A stretch of 64,000 bases of DNA from Sporosarcina jiandibaonis (GCF_013184495.1 NZ_JAAOIY010000005.1:186001-250000); one strand, 5' to 3'. Shown: positions 9,801 to 18,221, counted from the first letter of the stretch. Notes: generated from the sequence alone by a model not told the origin. Numbers and translations: made by a program.

Positions 9801-10166
9801 AATAGTGCTGAATTAGATGCAAAATTAGCAGCACTTGGAATTGGAGAGAGTCAAAAGTTATTAAATTATCAAGTTGTAGGTGGGAATAACCCACAAATAT
9901 ACTTAAGAATGAACTCAGTTTATCCATTAGAAAAAGCAATTAAACAAGGTGATTTTTATCAAAATAGCATATTAAAAGATGTTCAGGATAAACATTATAC
10001 AAGCGTTGAAATGTTGAAATATCTTTTTACAAAAGAAGCAGAAGGAAATTCATCAAAAGAAAAGATTCTAAATTACTCAAAATGGTTTTGGGATAATATA
10101 GAAGATTATTTTATGGGAATTATGCCAAGCGAAGTAAAGAACGCTTTAAATAAACCGAAAAAATAA
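6873..10166 (+). CDS. Large RecQ-like superfamily 2 helicase
   Basis: The 1097-aa protein has an N-terminal ~320-residue domain I do not recognise, then a RecQ/DEAH helicase core: motif I TASTGAGKS at ~325-334, SPLIGLMNDQ, DEAH at ~434-437 followed by TTWG, TATA, and motifs V-VI GMGIDIPD and YIQEIGRAARDE at ~630-645. A ~450-residue C-terminal region of unknown fold follows, without the typical RecQ zinc-binding or HRDC signatures. It starts inside the sigma gene with its own AAAGGAG site, so the two are coupled. The helicase presumably unwinds or translocates on DNA using ATP. Its size and its sigma partner set it apart from housekeeping RecQ. Confidence 0.85.
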   Translation: MSIEKRIEEIVEQSGSSIVVLKGFDTSELKREKKYFSFEIDYFDTVDLSTLQEQVIEDIIQHRTFKDTYLWMTVEEYQLFKDQEAINKMPLLVIENNLFNKQYPYRGTLSNIESIYHYLYYLEDNELENDQLKILENVSKFYGQIDFSKQSGNFYVTYPEFDEKPLTFKYYDEKEYDFSFSEDYPTEKILQIELADDELPFLDLIMDVRLKKETNNVLFILSGSYELLPNNYLARINILAHISDVKIYFTTLSIRRKVIANEDAYVKILNDIYGYGGYKEIEFYKNIENQSKETVNISQAQIIDDIVNQAEKAIHGEDFRDIYITASTGAGKSVMFQIPALYLADKYSEDKPLTLVISPLIGLMNDQVESMRRKGIKNSATINGNTPPYEKERILDEVQNQKVDILYLSPETLQARSDIKMLIGNRNIGVVIIDEAHIVTTWGKSFRSDYWYLGIYLAKLRKEYKFPIVTFTATAIYGGGEDMYLDTRNSLNMISPISYFGKVRRDEIIMVVRSSEKDLENEGRDYRKTKHALALKHLISAHKKKQKSLVYFPTVRLLADFNNFLTQNEPDIAEDTGKYHGSLSKEEKDEVLYQYKSGELQVVLATKAFGMGIDIPDITNVYHYAPTGNVVDYIQEIGRAARDENKVANGFGLIDFLNRDMNEVKQLYGMSAIRKSQIIEVMKKVLSVYKDKSYNRNLIISPEDFKYIFVQNKRDEDSLDNKVKTVLLMIEKDFSSPNKLGYSPFVARPRSLFGNDLIFVTPELERTFIKSNLGRYFSKKYEIKSESYSAVYQVNLSGIWENHYRSMSFPSFKFALYSAEEREKLKHKSIFEKFVYASGVEVGLNNNETVESIVSKYNLILQAFETFVNGYKISGKQFSVDDLGYHFMKALKISDKFEAMTFAQTVINAAFEYSKIKEVKFIYERSSSGDSKPKYIINNDGDLFTTFIKRGVLATLKPNDNFINNDADILSFSLRANSAELDAKLAALGIGESQKLLNYQVVGGNNPQIYLRMNSVYPLEKAIKQGDFYQNSILKDVQDKHYTSVEMLKYLFTKEAEGNSSKEKILNYSKWFWDNIEDYFMGIMPSEVKNALNKPKK

Positions 10167-10287
10167 TGTGCATCATTTTTGAAAGCCAAATATAAAATTG
10201 CGACAATTCTCGATTGAAAAGGTACCTGACCCAAAAACACAAGTTGATATGTATAGAAAGAGTGAATTGAAATAGTTTCTAATTAAT

Positions 10288-10440
10288 TTCAGAATCTGTG
10301 CGTGAAACTATTCAGTTTGTTAACTACAATTGTATAAACCGGGAGAGGGGATATCGACTATATAACATTTTGTCGATAACCCCTTGAGTTATTATCCCAA
10401 CTCCTGAATTGTTATAATTCAACATTGCACAGTGTACCTT
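10288..10440. repeat. AGGTACCTG-family dispersed repeat, copy 1
   Basis: About 150 bp with landmarks shared with copies near 12.3, 19.5, 27.3, 36.9, 49.7, 50.9 and 52.1 kb: CTGTGCGTGAAACTATTCAG, an internal hairpin GGGGATATCGAC...GTCGATAACCCC, GAATTGTTATAATTCAA, and a right end GCACAGTGTACCTT. Non-coding. Confidence 0.8.
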
Positions 10441-10532
10441 ACTAAGTATTTCCGTATAGTTTTGAGATTGAATCCCATTTCTCTTGCGATAGCACTAATC
10501 GTCCAACCTTTCTGTTTCAATTCTCTTATCAT
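10437..10532 (-). pseudogene. IS21-type transposase (IstA) N-terminal fragment
   Basis: On the minus strand an ATG at 10532 behind TTGGAGGA reads MIRELKQKGWTISAIAREMG then TIRKYL, the N-terminal helix-turn-helix typical of IS21-family IstA. It runs out after ~28 residues where the right end of the dispersed repeat begins. The bases just upstream (10560-10660, with AAGTGGGGAATTTTAAACGG) resemble an IS21 end. No istB or further transposase sequence is present, so this is a dead remnant. Confidence 0.6.
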
Positions 10533-10849
10533 AAAAAATCCTCCAACAGTAACGTCATTCCAACACTTTCAATCTATTCCTGTCTGAAATAATTATCCGT
10601 GAAAAGTGGGGAATTTTAAACGGTTATTGTTGAGGATTTTAACACTGGTATTCAGAATTGGGGGTAATTTAAATTATATTCAATGAACCTTTAATGGTAT
10701 TATATATTTAGGTAACATTTCTCATAACACTACGAGTGAAATTATATACATCTTTTTAAATCAAAAACTATATTGAATACTGCAAGTTTTGATTTAAAGT
10801 AGAGTAGTGCAAGAAATATTGGGTAATATAAAAAAATGGAGGTGGAATT

Positions 10850-12142
10850 ATGAATAAGAGAGAGGTTTTAGAAAAAAGATTACAACAAATTACAGACACG
10901 ATGGACTCTATTGAAGAAATAATTAACGAGATAGATTTTGCTATTCCGAAAGCGGCGAAGGATTTAGTGATTAATGCTTTGAAGTCAGATGAGATTACTA
11001 ATATCATGGAAGCAATCAAAGAAAGGAGACCTCCTAAATTAGTTATAATAGGACGTACAGGCGTAGGGAAAAGTAGCCTTATTAATGCCATGTTCGGTAC
11101 ATATTTAGCGGAAACTAGTGCTATAGAAGTTGGTACTAAAGACTCTCAAGTATTTCAATATAAAAGTAATGATGAAGTATTATTTGAAGTTATTGATACA
11201 AGGGGAATTAAAGAAAACCAACAGTCATTAACAAGTACTGCGGAAGATGATTTAAAAAATGTAATTGAAGAATTTGAACCGGATGCTTTTTTATTTTTAA
11301 CAAATGGTGCTGATAGAACTACTTTAAAAGAAGATGCTATATATCTTAAAGAAATCTATAGTGATCAAGGAATAACTGTCCCTTTAGTTACAGTTATTAC
11401 ACGAATAGATGATATTGAGCCATCAAGAATTAAGGATCCCGCAAGTTATACTCAAAGGAAAAAAGATAACATTGCAATAAAAGAGCAACAGGTTTATAAA
11501 GTGTTAGAAGAGGTAGGATTAACAGATTCATTTATTATACCAGTTTCTTCATATATTGAATGGAATCATGAAAAACCGGAAATTTTATCTCCAACAGAGC
11601 GCTCGGAATTAGTGATTGAATTTGATGGAAGATACAATATTGATAAGTTGGTCGATTTTTTAGAAGAAAACATTGACTTTCGCGCCGCTGTATATTTAAT
11701 GTTGAACAACAAAATTGATTTAGCTATTGAGAAAATTGCTAATAAGTTTGTCAAGGTGTTTTCAACAGCGAGTGCGGGTGTTGCAATTACTCCGATACCA
11801 GCAAGTGATATTGTAGTTCTAATACCGATACAAATAGTCCAAGTTACCCTAATAGCTTATCTAAGTGGAAGAAAGATCAATAGCAAGGCGGCAAGAGAAT
11901 TTATTCTTTCGTTAGGAGGGGTCGCTTTATTTGGATTTGGATTGAGATTTGTAGCTCAGCAAGGTGTAAAATTATTAAATGTATTTATACCAGGATCAGG
12001 ATCTGCCATCAGTAGTACAATCGCTTATTCAGGGACTTATGCAGTGGGTAAGGCGGCAATAGCTTACTATATAGAGGGGAAAACCAAAGCAGAGGTAAAA
12101 AAAGAAATGGAAGAAATGGAAAAAGAAGAACAGTTCCAATAA
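10850..12142 (+). CDS. Era/YcjX-like GTPase with C-terminal DUF697-type helical domain
   Basis: The 430-aa protein starts behind TGGAGGTGG. The GTPase core shows the P-loop GRTGVGKSS (~68-76), G3 DTRG, and a G4-like TRIDD in place of the usual NKxD/TKxD. The C-terminal ~140 residues (IPASDIVVLIPIQIVQVTLIAY, then a second hydrophobic span near LSLGGVALFGFGLRFV) resemble the DUF697 helical region found after GTPase domains and likely contact membrane. The tail is charged (EMEEMEKEE). Such proteins are thought to couple GTP hydrolysis to membrane or stress functions; the role here is unknown. It stands alone between two copies of the dispersed repeat, next to the sigma/helicase operon. Confidence 0.75.
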   Translation: MNKREVLEKRLQQITDTMDSIEEIINEIDFAIPKAAKDLVINALKSDEITNIMEAIKERRPPKLVIIGRTGVGKSSLINAMFGTYLAETSAIEVGTKDSQVFQYKSNDEVLFEVIDTRGIKENQQSLTSTAEDDLKNVIEEFEPDAFLFLTNGADRTTLKEDAIYLKEIYSDQGITVPLVTVITRIDDIEPSRIKDPASYTQRKKDNIAIKEQQVYKVLEEVGLTDSFIIPVSSYIEWNHEKPEILSPTERSELVIEFDGRYNIDKLVDFLEENIDFRAAVYLMLNNKIDLAIEKIANKFVKVFSTASAGVAITPIPASDIVVLIPIQIVQVTLIAYLSGRKINSKAAREFILSLGGVALFGFGLRFVAQQGVKLLNVFIPGSGSAISSTIAYSGTYAVGKAAIAYYIEGKTKAEVKKEMEEMEKEEQFQ

Positions 12143-12250
12143 TAAAATCTACTTAGTGCTAGGTACCTGTTGTTTTCCCTTTTATTTCGGACGCAGTTAA
12201 TTTACTATATTGGAAACATCAAGTGCGCAAAGCCTTTGGTGTCTAATTTC

Positions 12251-12400
12251 AGGTAACTGTGCGAGAAACTACTCAGTTTATAACTGTAATTGCATAAAAC
12301 TAGAACGGGGGATATCAACTATAAAAAACTTAGTCGATATTCCTTTGGATTTTACCTAAAGTTGTGAATTGTCTAAATTCAATCTTGCGCAGGTACTTTT
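12251..12400. repeat. AGGTACCTG-family dispersed repeat, copy 2
   Basis: The left end AGGTAACTGTGCGAGAAACTA and right end TTGCGCAGGTACTTT form imperfect inverted termini. The centre holds GGGGGATATCAAC and GTCGATATTCC. An extra AGGTACCTGT lies at 12161, suggesting a nested or decayed second left end. Confidence 0.8.
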
Positions 12401-12416
12401 AACTATTCATCACCAT

Positions 12417-12679
12417 TCAAGAATCATAAACATTCAACGCATTCACACCATGTGCCAAAGCTGAGCCTGATTTTAATGCAGTGGCAACCAAAATCGACTC
12501 CGCCAGCTCTTCTTTAGTGACACCAGCCTTTTTTGCAGCCTTCGAATGAATGTCGATACAATAAGGGCATCCCGTTGTATGCGGGACTGCATCGACAATT
12601 AGTTCCTTCTCCTTCACACTTAACACGCCTTCTTTCAATGATTGCCCGTCAAAATCGAACAAACGCTTTAAATGCATTA
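12417..12679 (-). pseudogene. AhpD-like (carboxymuconolactone decarboxylase family) C-terminal fragment
   Basis: Residues FDFDGQSLKEGVLSVKEKEL, CPYCIDIH and SGSALAHGVNALN closely match the second domain of the intact gene at 32443. Only that second domain remains. Homology stops at about 12679, exactly where an inverted repeat AAGGGCTGTCC begins. The apparent start codon beyond that point (MKMTFWDS) lies in the inverted repeat and is not native. The CxxC/H of the redox site is preserved but the gene is truncated and probably non-functional. Confidence 0.75.
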
Positions 12680-12728
12680 AAGGGCTGTCCCAAAAAGTCA
12701 TTTTCATGACTTTTAAGGACAGCCCTTA
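12679..12728. repeat. Hairpin with IS-end-like AAGGGCTGTCC arms
   Basis: AAGGGCTGTCC and GGACAGCCCTT flank an inner AGTCAT/ATGACT pair. GGGCTGTCCCAAAA resembles terminal inverted repeats of IS1182-type elements, and it marks the break in the AhpD fragment. It may double as a terminator for dsdA, which ends 42 bases away. Confidence 0.55.
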
Positions 12729-12769
12729 CTATTTTAGAAATCGTTTATTTTATACAAGTAATCCTTTGA

Positions 12770-14137
12770 TTATTCAGAAGCAAGAATCTCTTTTCCCTTG
12801 TCATAATAGCTTTTCATTTCATCTGTAGGCACCATGCTGCCGCCTGTTCCCCAAACGAGATGTGAAACATTTTCGATTTTGTTTTGTAAGTTGTTATTCT
12901 CTATATACTTTTGGCCAGCTTCGTCTCTGAAGAATTGCATTGGACCATGCATGCCAGCTAACGCAGAAGGTTCTAATTGAATATTCTCCGAGTCGGATAA
13001 CATGCTTAACAGTTTATACATTTCCTCGTCGTTAACGGTATATGATCCACTCATTAGGTTTTCTAAAGTTTTCCCTACGAAACCTGAAGCTCGACCGACT
13101 GCTAGTCCATCAGCATCCGTAATATTATCAATGCCGAAGTCTTGTACCGATACTAAATCATGCAGCTCAGTCATTAATCCGATCACCATGCACGGAGAAT
13201 GTGTTGGTTCGGCAAAGAAGCAATGTACATGATCTTTGAAAACTAGCTTTAATCCAAATGCTACACCGCCAGGTCCGCCGCCAACGCCGCATGGAAGATA
13301 GACAAATAATGGATGATCCTCATCTACAACGACATTCATTTCTTCTAATTGCTTTTTTAATCTAGAAGCTGCAACAGCATATCCTAAAAATAGATCGGTC
13401 GAATTTTCATCATCGATAAAGTGCATGTTCGGGTCGGCTTCTGCTTGTTTTCTGCCTTCCTCTACGGCGATACTATAATCCGATTCATACTCGATGACTG
13501 AAGCACCCCTGCTTCTAAGCAGATCTTTCTTCCATTGCTTTGCATCAGCCGACATATGAACAGAAACCTTGAATCCTAATTGTGCACTCATGATTCCGAT
13601 GCTGAGTCCTAGGTTTCCGGTTGATCCTACTGCAATCGAATACTTAGAGAAGAACTCTTTGAATCTATCACTGTCAATGATTGAATAATCATCGTCTGTT
13701 GTCAGCATATTATTCGCAATCGCTAGACCTTCCGCATGTTTTAAAACCTCATAAATGCCGCCTCTTGCTTTAATTGACCCGGAAATTGCGAGATGACTGT
13801 CACATTTAAGCAATAATTGCCCTGCGATTTCTTGATTATATGCCTTTTCCATATCCTTTTGCATCGTAGGAATCGGAACGATAGGTGATTCAATAATGCC
13901 ATCTGTTTTTTCTGTTTCTGGGAATACCTTCGCAATATATGGTGCAAATCTATTTAATCTATCTTCGGCATCTTTTACATCATCCTCCGATAAAGAAATA
14001 TTCTCTATCGCATCTGCAAATTTTCCATATTTAGGATTTGTCCAAAATACTTCCTCAGTTGAAATAATCTTGCTCATTAATGGATACTGTTCTTCCCATT
14101 CTTTAATCGTTTTTCCTTGAATTGTTTTATTTTCCAT
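12770..14137 (-). CDS. dsdA: D-serine dehydratase (D-serine ammonia-lyase)
   Basis: The 455-aa PLP enzyme converts D-serine to pyruvate and ammonia in the cytoplasm. SGSIKARGG contains the lysine (K123) that should bind [16 protein letters not shown] and the glycine loop CGVGGGPGG are fold-type II substrate and phosphate loops. Length and the opening ([11 protein letters not shown]) match DsdA. The start is placed at the ATG at 14137, behind GGAAGGA; an ATG seven codons upstream has no ribosome binding site. It lies 44 bases after the permease gene on the same strand, forming a D-serine uptake and breakdown operon. Confidence 0.93.
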   Translation of the reverse strand: MENKTIQGKTIKEWEEQYPLMSKIISTEEVFWTNPKYGKFADAIENISLSEDDVKDAEDRLNRFAPYIAKVFPETEKTDGIIESPIVPIPTMQKDMEKAYNQEIAGQLLLKCDSHLAISGSIKARGGIYEVLKHAEGLAIANNMLTTDDDYSIIDSDRFKEFFSKYSIAVGSTGNLGLSIGIMSAQLGFKVSVHMSADAKQWKKDLLRSRGASVIEYESDYSIAVEEGRKQAEADPNMHFIDDENSTDLFLGYAVAASRLKKQLEEMNVVVDEDHPLFVYLPCGVGGGPGGVAFGLKLVFKDHVHCFFAEPTHSPCMVIGLMTELHDLVSVQDFGIDNITDADGLAVGRASGFVGKTLENLMSGSYTVNDEEMYKLLSMLSDSENIQLEPSALAGMHGPMQFFRDEAGQKYIENNNLQNKIENVSHLVWGTGGSMVPTDEMKSYYDKGKEILASE

Positions 14138-14181
14138 GATGATTTGTCTTCCTTCCATAATTTATTTCATTAATAGATTTA

Positions 14182-15528
14182 TTAGACGAATTGTGCTAAT
14201 AACAATACGCCTCCGAGTGCAACAACCGATGCAATCACTGTTGCGGCAGTGAAACTCTTAAACGCATCTGTTAAGGATAGTCCTAAGTATTCTTTTACAA
14301 GCCAGAAAGCAGAATCATTAACATGACACCAACCGATAGCCCCAGCACCAATTGCGAGAACTGCAATTTCTGGACTCAACGTAGGATAAACGGCCATCAG
14401 GGGACCTATTATACCAGCAGCACTAATCATGGCTACCGTAACGGACCCGATTGCCAGGTGTAATATTGTTCCGATTAACCAAGCCAGAATGATCGGGTTC
14501 ATATTTAACGATTGCATAATCGTAGATAACTCTGTACCCAAGCCACTATCAACCAAAAACGCATTATAAGCACCGCCGCCAGCGATGATCAACAAAATCG
14601 ATGCAATGGATTTAAATCCGTCCTCGGTATGGGCTAATACTTCCTTCATCTTTAAGCCGCGAGAAAGACCCAATGTGTAATATGCTACAAATACGGAAAT
14701 AAGTAAAGCAATAATCGGATTACCTAAAAATTTAACAACTTCGTATGCAGTTGAACCTTCCGAGAGAAATAAATCGCCAACTGTTTTTCCTACCATAATG
14801 AACAAAGGCAATAGAATCGTAAATAAAGTAATTCCAAACTTAGGAAGCTTCTCATTCGGTGTTGGTTCTTTTACTTCTAATTCTTGAATTGCTTCAGTTC
14901 TAGATCCGCGACTAATGAACTTAGCAAAGATTGGCCCAGCAATGATTGCAGTAGGCGCCCCGATAAGAAGTGAATATAAAATCACTTTCCCTACATCGGC
15001 TCCCAATATTTCCGTAATCGCAAATGCTGCAGGATGCGGAGGTACCATTGCGTGTACAACCATCAAAGATATGGCCAAAGGAATCCCGATTCTTAATAGC
15101 GACATCTGAGCTTGTCTGGCCACGATGAAAACGATCGGGAAGAGCAAGACGAAACCTACTTCAAAAAACACTGGAATCCCAGCAATTATACCGATAAGTG
15201 ACATAACCCAAGGCGCACGCTTTTCTCCCAAAGCATTTAGCATTGTTCGCGCCAAGCGCTCAGCACCACCAGATATCTCTAACATCTTACCTAAAATCGT
15301 TCCAAAACCGATGACAACAGCTAGCGATCCTAGCGTTCCGCCTACTCCAGTTTCAATAGAATCTACAATATCCATTAAAGGCATACCCGTAGCTAATCCA
15401 ATAAAAATACCCGCCAGAACTAGAGAAATAAACGGATGTATTTTAAATTTGAGGATAAGAAAAATAAGTAATAAGATCGATAAAACCAAAACCAACATCA
15501 TCATTGCGCCTGTTTGCATTTTTTTCAA
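14182..15528 (-). CDS. GntP-family permease, probable D-serine transporter (DsdX-like)
   Basis: A 448-aa protein of about 12 hydrophobic segments with GntP-family features: the N-terminal LVLVLSILLLIFLILKFKIHPF, GGTLGSLAVVIGFGTILGKMLE, VPPHPAAFAITEILGAD, and the late VNDSAFWLVKEYLG. GntP proteins import gluconate-type acids, and the DsdX branch imports D-serine by proton symport. The immediate dsdA neighbour favours D-serine. It starts behind GAAAGGAATTG. Probably first gene of the operon, with a palindromic operator candidate 125-140 bases upstream. Confidence 0.85.
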   Translation of the reverse strand: MKKMQTGAMMMLVLVLSILLLIFLILKFKIHPFISLVLAGIFIGLATGMPLMDIVDSIETGVGGTLGSLAVVIGFGTILGKMLEISGGAERLARTMLNALGEKRAPWVMSLIGIIAGIPVFFEVGFVLLFPIVFIVARQAQMSLLRIGIPLAISLMVVHAMVPPHPAAFAITEILGADVGKVILYSLLIGAPTAIIAGPIFAKFISRGSRTEAIQELEVKEPTPNEKLPKFGITLFTILLPLFIMVGKTVGDLFLSEGSTAYEVVKFLGNPIIALLISVFVAYYTLGLSRGLKMKEVLAHTEDGFKSIASILLIIAGGGAYNAFLVDSGLGTELSTIMQSLNMNPIILAWLIGTILHLAIGSVTVAMISAAGIIGPLMAVYPTLSPEIAVLAIGAGAIGWCHVNDSAFWLVKEYLGLSLTDAFKSFTAATVIASVVALGGVLLLAQFV

Positions 15529-15652
15529 TTCCTTTCGGGATAAAAAGTCTAAAACTCAGATAATTAAGTGCAGCTTGATTTATTTAACACAACTTAATGA
15601 TAGCGCTTTCTTATGGCGAAATCAATAATGAAATTAATCCCAGTTTAATTAA

Positions 15653-15667
15653 TTAAGTAGTACTTAA
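15653..15667. promoter_or_regulatory. Palindromic operator candidate upstream of the D-serine operon
   Basis: TTAAGTA-G-TACTTAA is a perfect 7-bp inverted repeat. Related half-sites (TTAAGTG, ACAACTTAA) lie nearby at 15560-15600. It is placed to be bound by the XRE-cupin regulator encoded just upstream. Regulation by that protein is inference. Confidence 0.45.
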
Positions 15668-15684
15668 CCCGATGAACAAAAAAT

Positions 15685-15747
15685 AACCGTCCTATATCTC
15701 TTGTATGTGCATAAAAAGCACGTCATCACAAGAGCTATAGAACGGTT
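15685..15747 (-). terminator. Terminator of the XRE-cupin gene
   Basis: A long inverted repeat, read on the minus strand AACCGTTCTATA...CTCTTGT pairing with ACAAGAG...TATAGGACGGTT, encloses a GTGC/GCAC inner hairpin and is followed by ATTTTTT. It separates the regulator from the permease operon. Confidence 0.8.
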
Positions 15748-15769
15748 AAAGGAAACTGTATACTGTTTT

Positions 15770-16324
15770 TTAAAATGTGGGAGGTGTCACAGCAAAAATA
15801 ATCGTTACTTCTTGATCTGTGGTATTTTCCCATTTATGTTGTACGCCAGGTGGTATTTTCACACTGTCCCCAGTGTATAAAGTCTCAATATCATCACCCA
15901 GATGTAACATGATACTGCCTTCTAGTACATATGCGACTTCTTCACCAATGTGAACAACCGGTTTTTCAGCTGAATTGGACAGCGGTGGTATTTTCATAAG
16001 GACCATTTCAATTGAGCCGCTTAAATCTGGGGATAGCAACATATACTCCATATTTTGTGGTGGTGGAAATACAATTTTTTTTCTGGAATTTGCCCGTGTT
16101 ATTAAATCCTTACTTTTCTCAGATTCGGTAAAGAAACTAAGTAATGGTACCTCCAATGCATCTGCAATCATTCTAAGCGTATTTAGTGATGGACTGGTAA
16201 GCCCTCTTTCAATTTGACTTAACATTGATGAAGAGATTTTCGTTCTTTCTGCCAGTTGTTTAAGATTATAATTCTGTTTTACACGATAGCTAGCAATTGC
16301 TTTTCCTAATTCTTTATTCTCCAC
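15770..16324 (-). CDS. XRE-family regulator with C-terminal cupin domain
   Basis: The 184-aa protein has an N-terminal helix-turn-helix (residues ~8-62: NLKQLAERTKISSSMLSQIE, SLNTLRMIADAL) and a C-terminal cupin_2 barrel (~105-180) with HIGEEVAYVLEGSIMLHLGD and PPGVQHKWEN. This architecture is common in regulators of amino-acid and amine catabolism, where the cupin senses a small molecule. It precedes the dsdX-dsdA-type operon on the same strand but has its own terminator. It probably controls that operon and itself; effector unknown, D-serine being an obvious candidate. Confidence 0.85.
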   Translation of the reverse strand: MENKELGKAIASYRVKQNYNLKQLAERTKISSSMLSQIERGLTSPSLNTLRMIADALEVPLLSFFTESEKSKDLITRANSRKKIVFPPPQNMEYMLLSPDLSGSIEMVLMKIPPLSNSAEKPVVHIGEEVAYVLEGSIMLHLGDDIETLYTGDSVKIPPGVQHKWENTTDQEVTIIFAVTPPTF

Positions 16325-16654
16325 AACTCATCATACCTTTCATAAACTACCTCAAAATCTCTTTATAATCACTTTCCTTACATTTAGCATATCACGAACC
16401 CTACATTAATAAAATTAAAGTTTTTTGGAGTAGATCCACACGCATCTATGCGATGGATCGAACAAGGAGAAAAAGTTAAGGATGTGAAAAAAGGTAGGAT
16501 TGAATGTTACTGTCATAAATATAGTCGTGAATTGTCATAATCACTCTGATATCCGAACGTTTAATTGTCAAATAATAATAACATTCGTATTTGCCGTTGA
16601 CCATTTCAGGGATTTCATGTTATAAATATAAAGTCAAAAAAACAAAATAGTAGC
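16325..16654. other. Gap between XRE-cupin gene and purine riboswitch
   Basis: It should contain the promoter of the minus-strand regulator (near 16340-16420) and that of the riboswitch leader. A short open stretch near 16431-16541 reads VDPHASMRWIEQGEKVKDV and ends in a stop, without a start or ribosome binding site. It may be the tail of a lost gene. Nothing else is recognised. Confidence 0.35.
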
Positions 16655-16730
16655 TTGTTGAATGTATATGCTTAGGAATAAGGCTTAAGCGTCTCTACCT
16701 GGTAACCGTAAACTACCGGACTACATGAAA
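16655..16730 (+). promoter_or_regulatory. Purine riboswitch, guanine-type
   Basis: The aptamer is clear: P1 ATGTA/TACAT, J1/2 and P2 around TATGCTTAGGAATAAGGCTTAAG, CTCTACCTGGTAACCGTAAACTACCGGACTAC. The loops (GGAATA and AACCGTAA) match L2/L3, and the GGACTA carries C at the specificity position (C74), which selects guanine/hypoxanthine rather than adenine. It precedes a nucleoside hydrolase and a nucleoside permease, a sensible regulon. Confidence 0.92.
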
Positions 16731-16792
16731 GAATGAGTGGGAACTCATCTATTCGTTTTAATAACTTCCACTATTTCTAAATGTAAATCCGT

Positions 16793-16823
16793 AGCCTGGG
16801 TAGTAATATATCCCGGTTTTTTT
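16793..16823 (+). terminator. Riboswitch-controlled terminator
   Basis: GCCTGGG pairs with TCCCGG (one bulge) and is followed by seven T. Guanine binding is expected to favour this hairpin and shut off the nucleoside genes. Confidence 0.75.
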
Positions 16824-17047
16824 GCATTTCACCAGAATGGAAAGAGGGAAAGTTAAGTTTAAGTTTTGTCTTGTTATACATCCTTGGAATGATAATGGGA
16901 TACGAATATCTATGCATGGGATGGGGAGACTATCTTGAGCTGTCTTGGAAAGGGAACACTTCTAGATTATTGGCGGTCTTACAGGGTTTTAAGTGAACTA
17001 ACAATACTTATATAAATATTTTTCAATGAAAAGGATGCGAATTTGGT

Positions 17048-18004
17048 ATGGAGAAAAAACATATTTATTTTAATCATGACGGTGGCGTCGATGATCTTGT
17101 TTCGTTATTTTTATTACTTAAAATGGATAATGTCGAATTGACCGGTGTATCGGTGATTCCGGCAGATTGCTATTTAGAGCCAGCGGTATTTGCAAGTCGA
17201 AAAATTATTGATCGGTTTGGAAACGGCGGGCTTGACGTAGCTGAGTCAAATTCACGGGGAAAAAACCCTTTTCCAAAAGATTGGCGAATGCACGCATTTT
17301 TAGTAGATGCATTACCGATTTTAAACGAATCAGGAGAAATGATCACGCCAGTAGCAGACAAGCCAGCACATCTTCATATGATTGATGCGATTCGCAATAC
17401 CGAAGAAAAAACGACATTATTGTTCACAGGACCCTTGACAGACCTTGCCCGCGCATTGGACGTAGCGCCGGATATCGAAGAGAAAATTGAAAGACTTGTT
17501 TGGATGGGCGGTACTTTTCGAGAGGCTGGAAATGTTCACGAACCTGAACATGATGGTACGGCTGAATGGAATGTATTCTGGGATCCGGAAGCTGCTGATC
17601 GCGTATGGAAAACGAATATCGAAATCGATCTAGTCGCGCTCGAAAGCACAAACCAAGTGCCGTTAACATTGGATGTACGTGAACGTTGGGCAAAAGAGCG
17701 TAAGTATATTGGGGTTGACTTCCTCGGTCAATGTTATGCGATGGTACCGCCACTCGTGCATTTTTCAACGAATTCAACTTACTATTTATGGGACGTATTA
17801 ACGACTGCATTTATCGGAAAGAGTGATCTTGTGAAGGTAGAAACAGTCAATAGTATGGTCATCACAGATGGACCGAGCCAAGGACGTACAGTCGAAACGT
17901 CTGATGGTCGACCGGTGAATGTAGTTTATGACGTGAATCGTGATGCTTTCTTCGATTACATGACTGAATTAGCCAAGCAAGTAACCGGGGAAAATTCTAG
18001 GTAA
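17048..18004 (+). CDS. Inosine/uridine-preferring nucleoside hydrolase
   Basis: A 318-aa enzyme of the IUNH family, which splits ribonucleosides into base and ribose. The N-terminal calcium-binding aspartate cluster is HDGGVDDLVSL (family usually DTDxxxDD), followed by LLFTGPLTDLA, WMGGTF and EWNVFWDPEAA (usual N-x-DPEAA). The exact motif has G for the second aspartate (DGGVDD), a small deviation. No signal peptide, so cytoplasmic. It is the first gene after the guanine riboswitch and probably works with the NupC permease 230 bases downstream in purine salvage. Confidence 0.9.
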   Translation: MEKKHIYFNHDGGVDDLVSLFLLLKMDNVELTGVSVIPADCYLEPAVFASRKIIDRFGNGGLDVAESNSRGKNPFPKDWRMHAFLVDALPILNESGEMITPVADKPAHLHMIDAIRNTEEKTTLLFTGPLTDLARALDVAPDIEEKIERLVWMGGTFREAGNVHEPEHDGTAEWNVFWDPEAADRVWKTNIEIDLVALESTNQVPLTLDVRERWAKERKYIGVDFLGQCYAMVPPLVHFSTNSTYYLWDVLTTAFIGKSDLVKVETVNSMVITDGPSQGRTVETSDGRPVNVVYDVNRDAFFDYMTELAKQVTGENSR

Positions 18005-18017
18005 AAGAGGGTAAGTT

Positions 18018-18221
18018 AGATCTATCGTAGATTTTGATACAGCCAGCCATGATACGATTGCCATAACTATTTTCAAAACGAATAGTGATATCGATTTTGA
18101 ACGTACAAAAGGAGTGTTCGTGTTTGTGAATCGATTGGACATGATGCTTTTTGATGTATGGCGTTCATACAAAAAACTATTAAAGATAAAGTGTTTCCAC
18201 AATTTATACGACTTACAATGA
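18018..18221 (+). pseudogene. Possible N-terminal remnant of a second nucleoside hydrolase
   Basis: The in-frame stretch reads IVDFDTASHDTIAI, close to the conserved IUNH opening (DTDTxxDDAxAI), and then runs on without family resemblance to a TGA at 18221. No ATG or ribosome binding site precedes it. It lies between an intact nucleoside hydrolase and nupC. A deletion of a tandem paralog would explain it; confidence is modest because the match is short. Confidence 0.35.

Noticed and set aside
14915..15628. Plus-strand open frames inside the permease gene
   Set aside because: The minus strand encodes a complete, recognisable GntP permease; the plus frames have no starts with sites and no family match.
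17424..17810. 128-residue antisense frame in the nucleoside hydrolase
   Set aside because: Shadow of a conserved gene; low-quality sequence with no motif.
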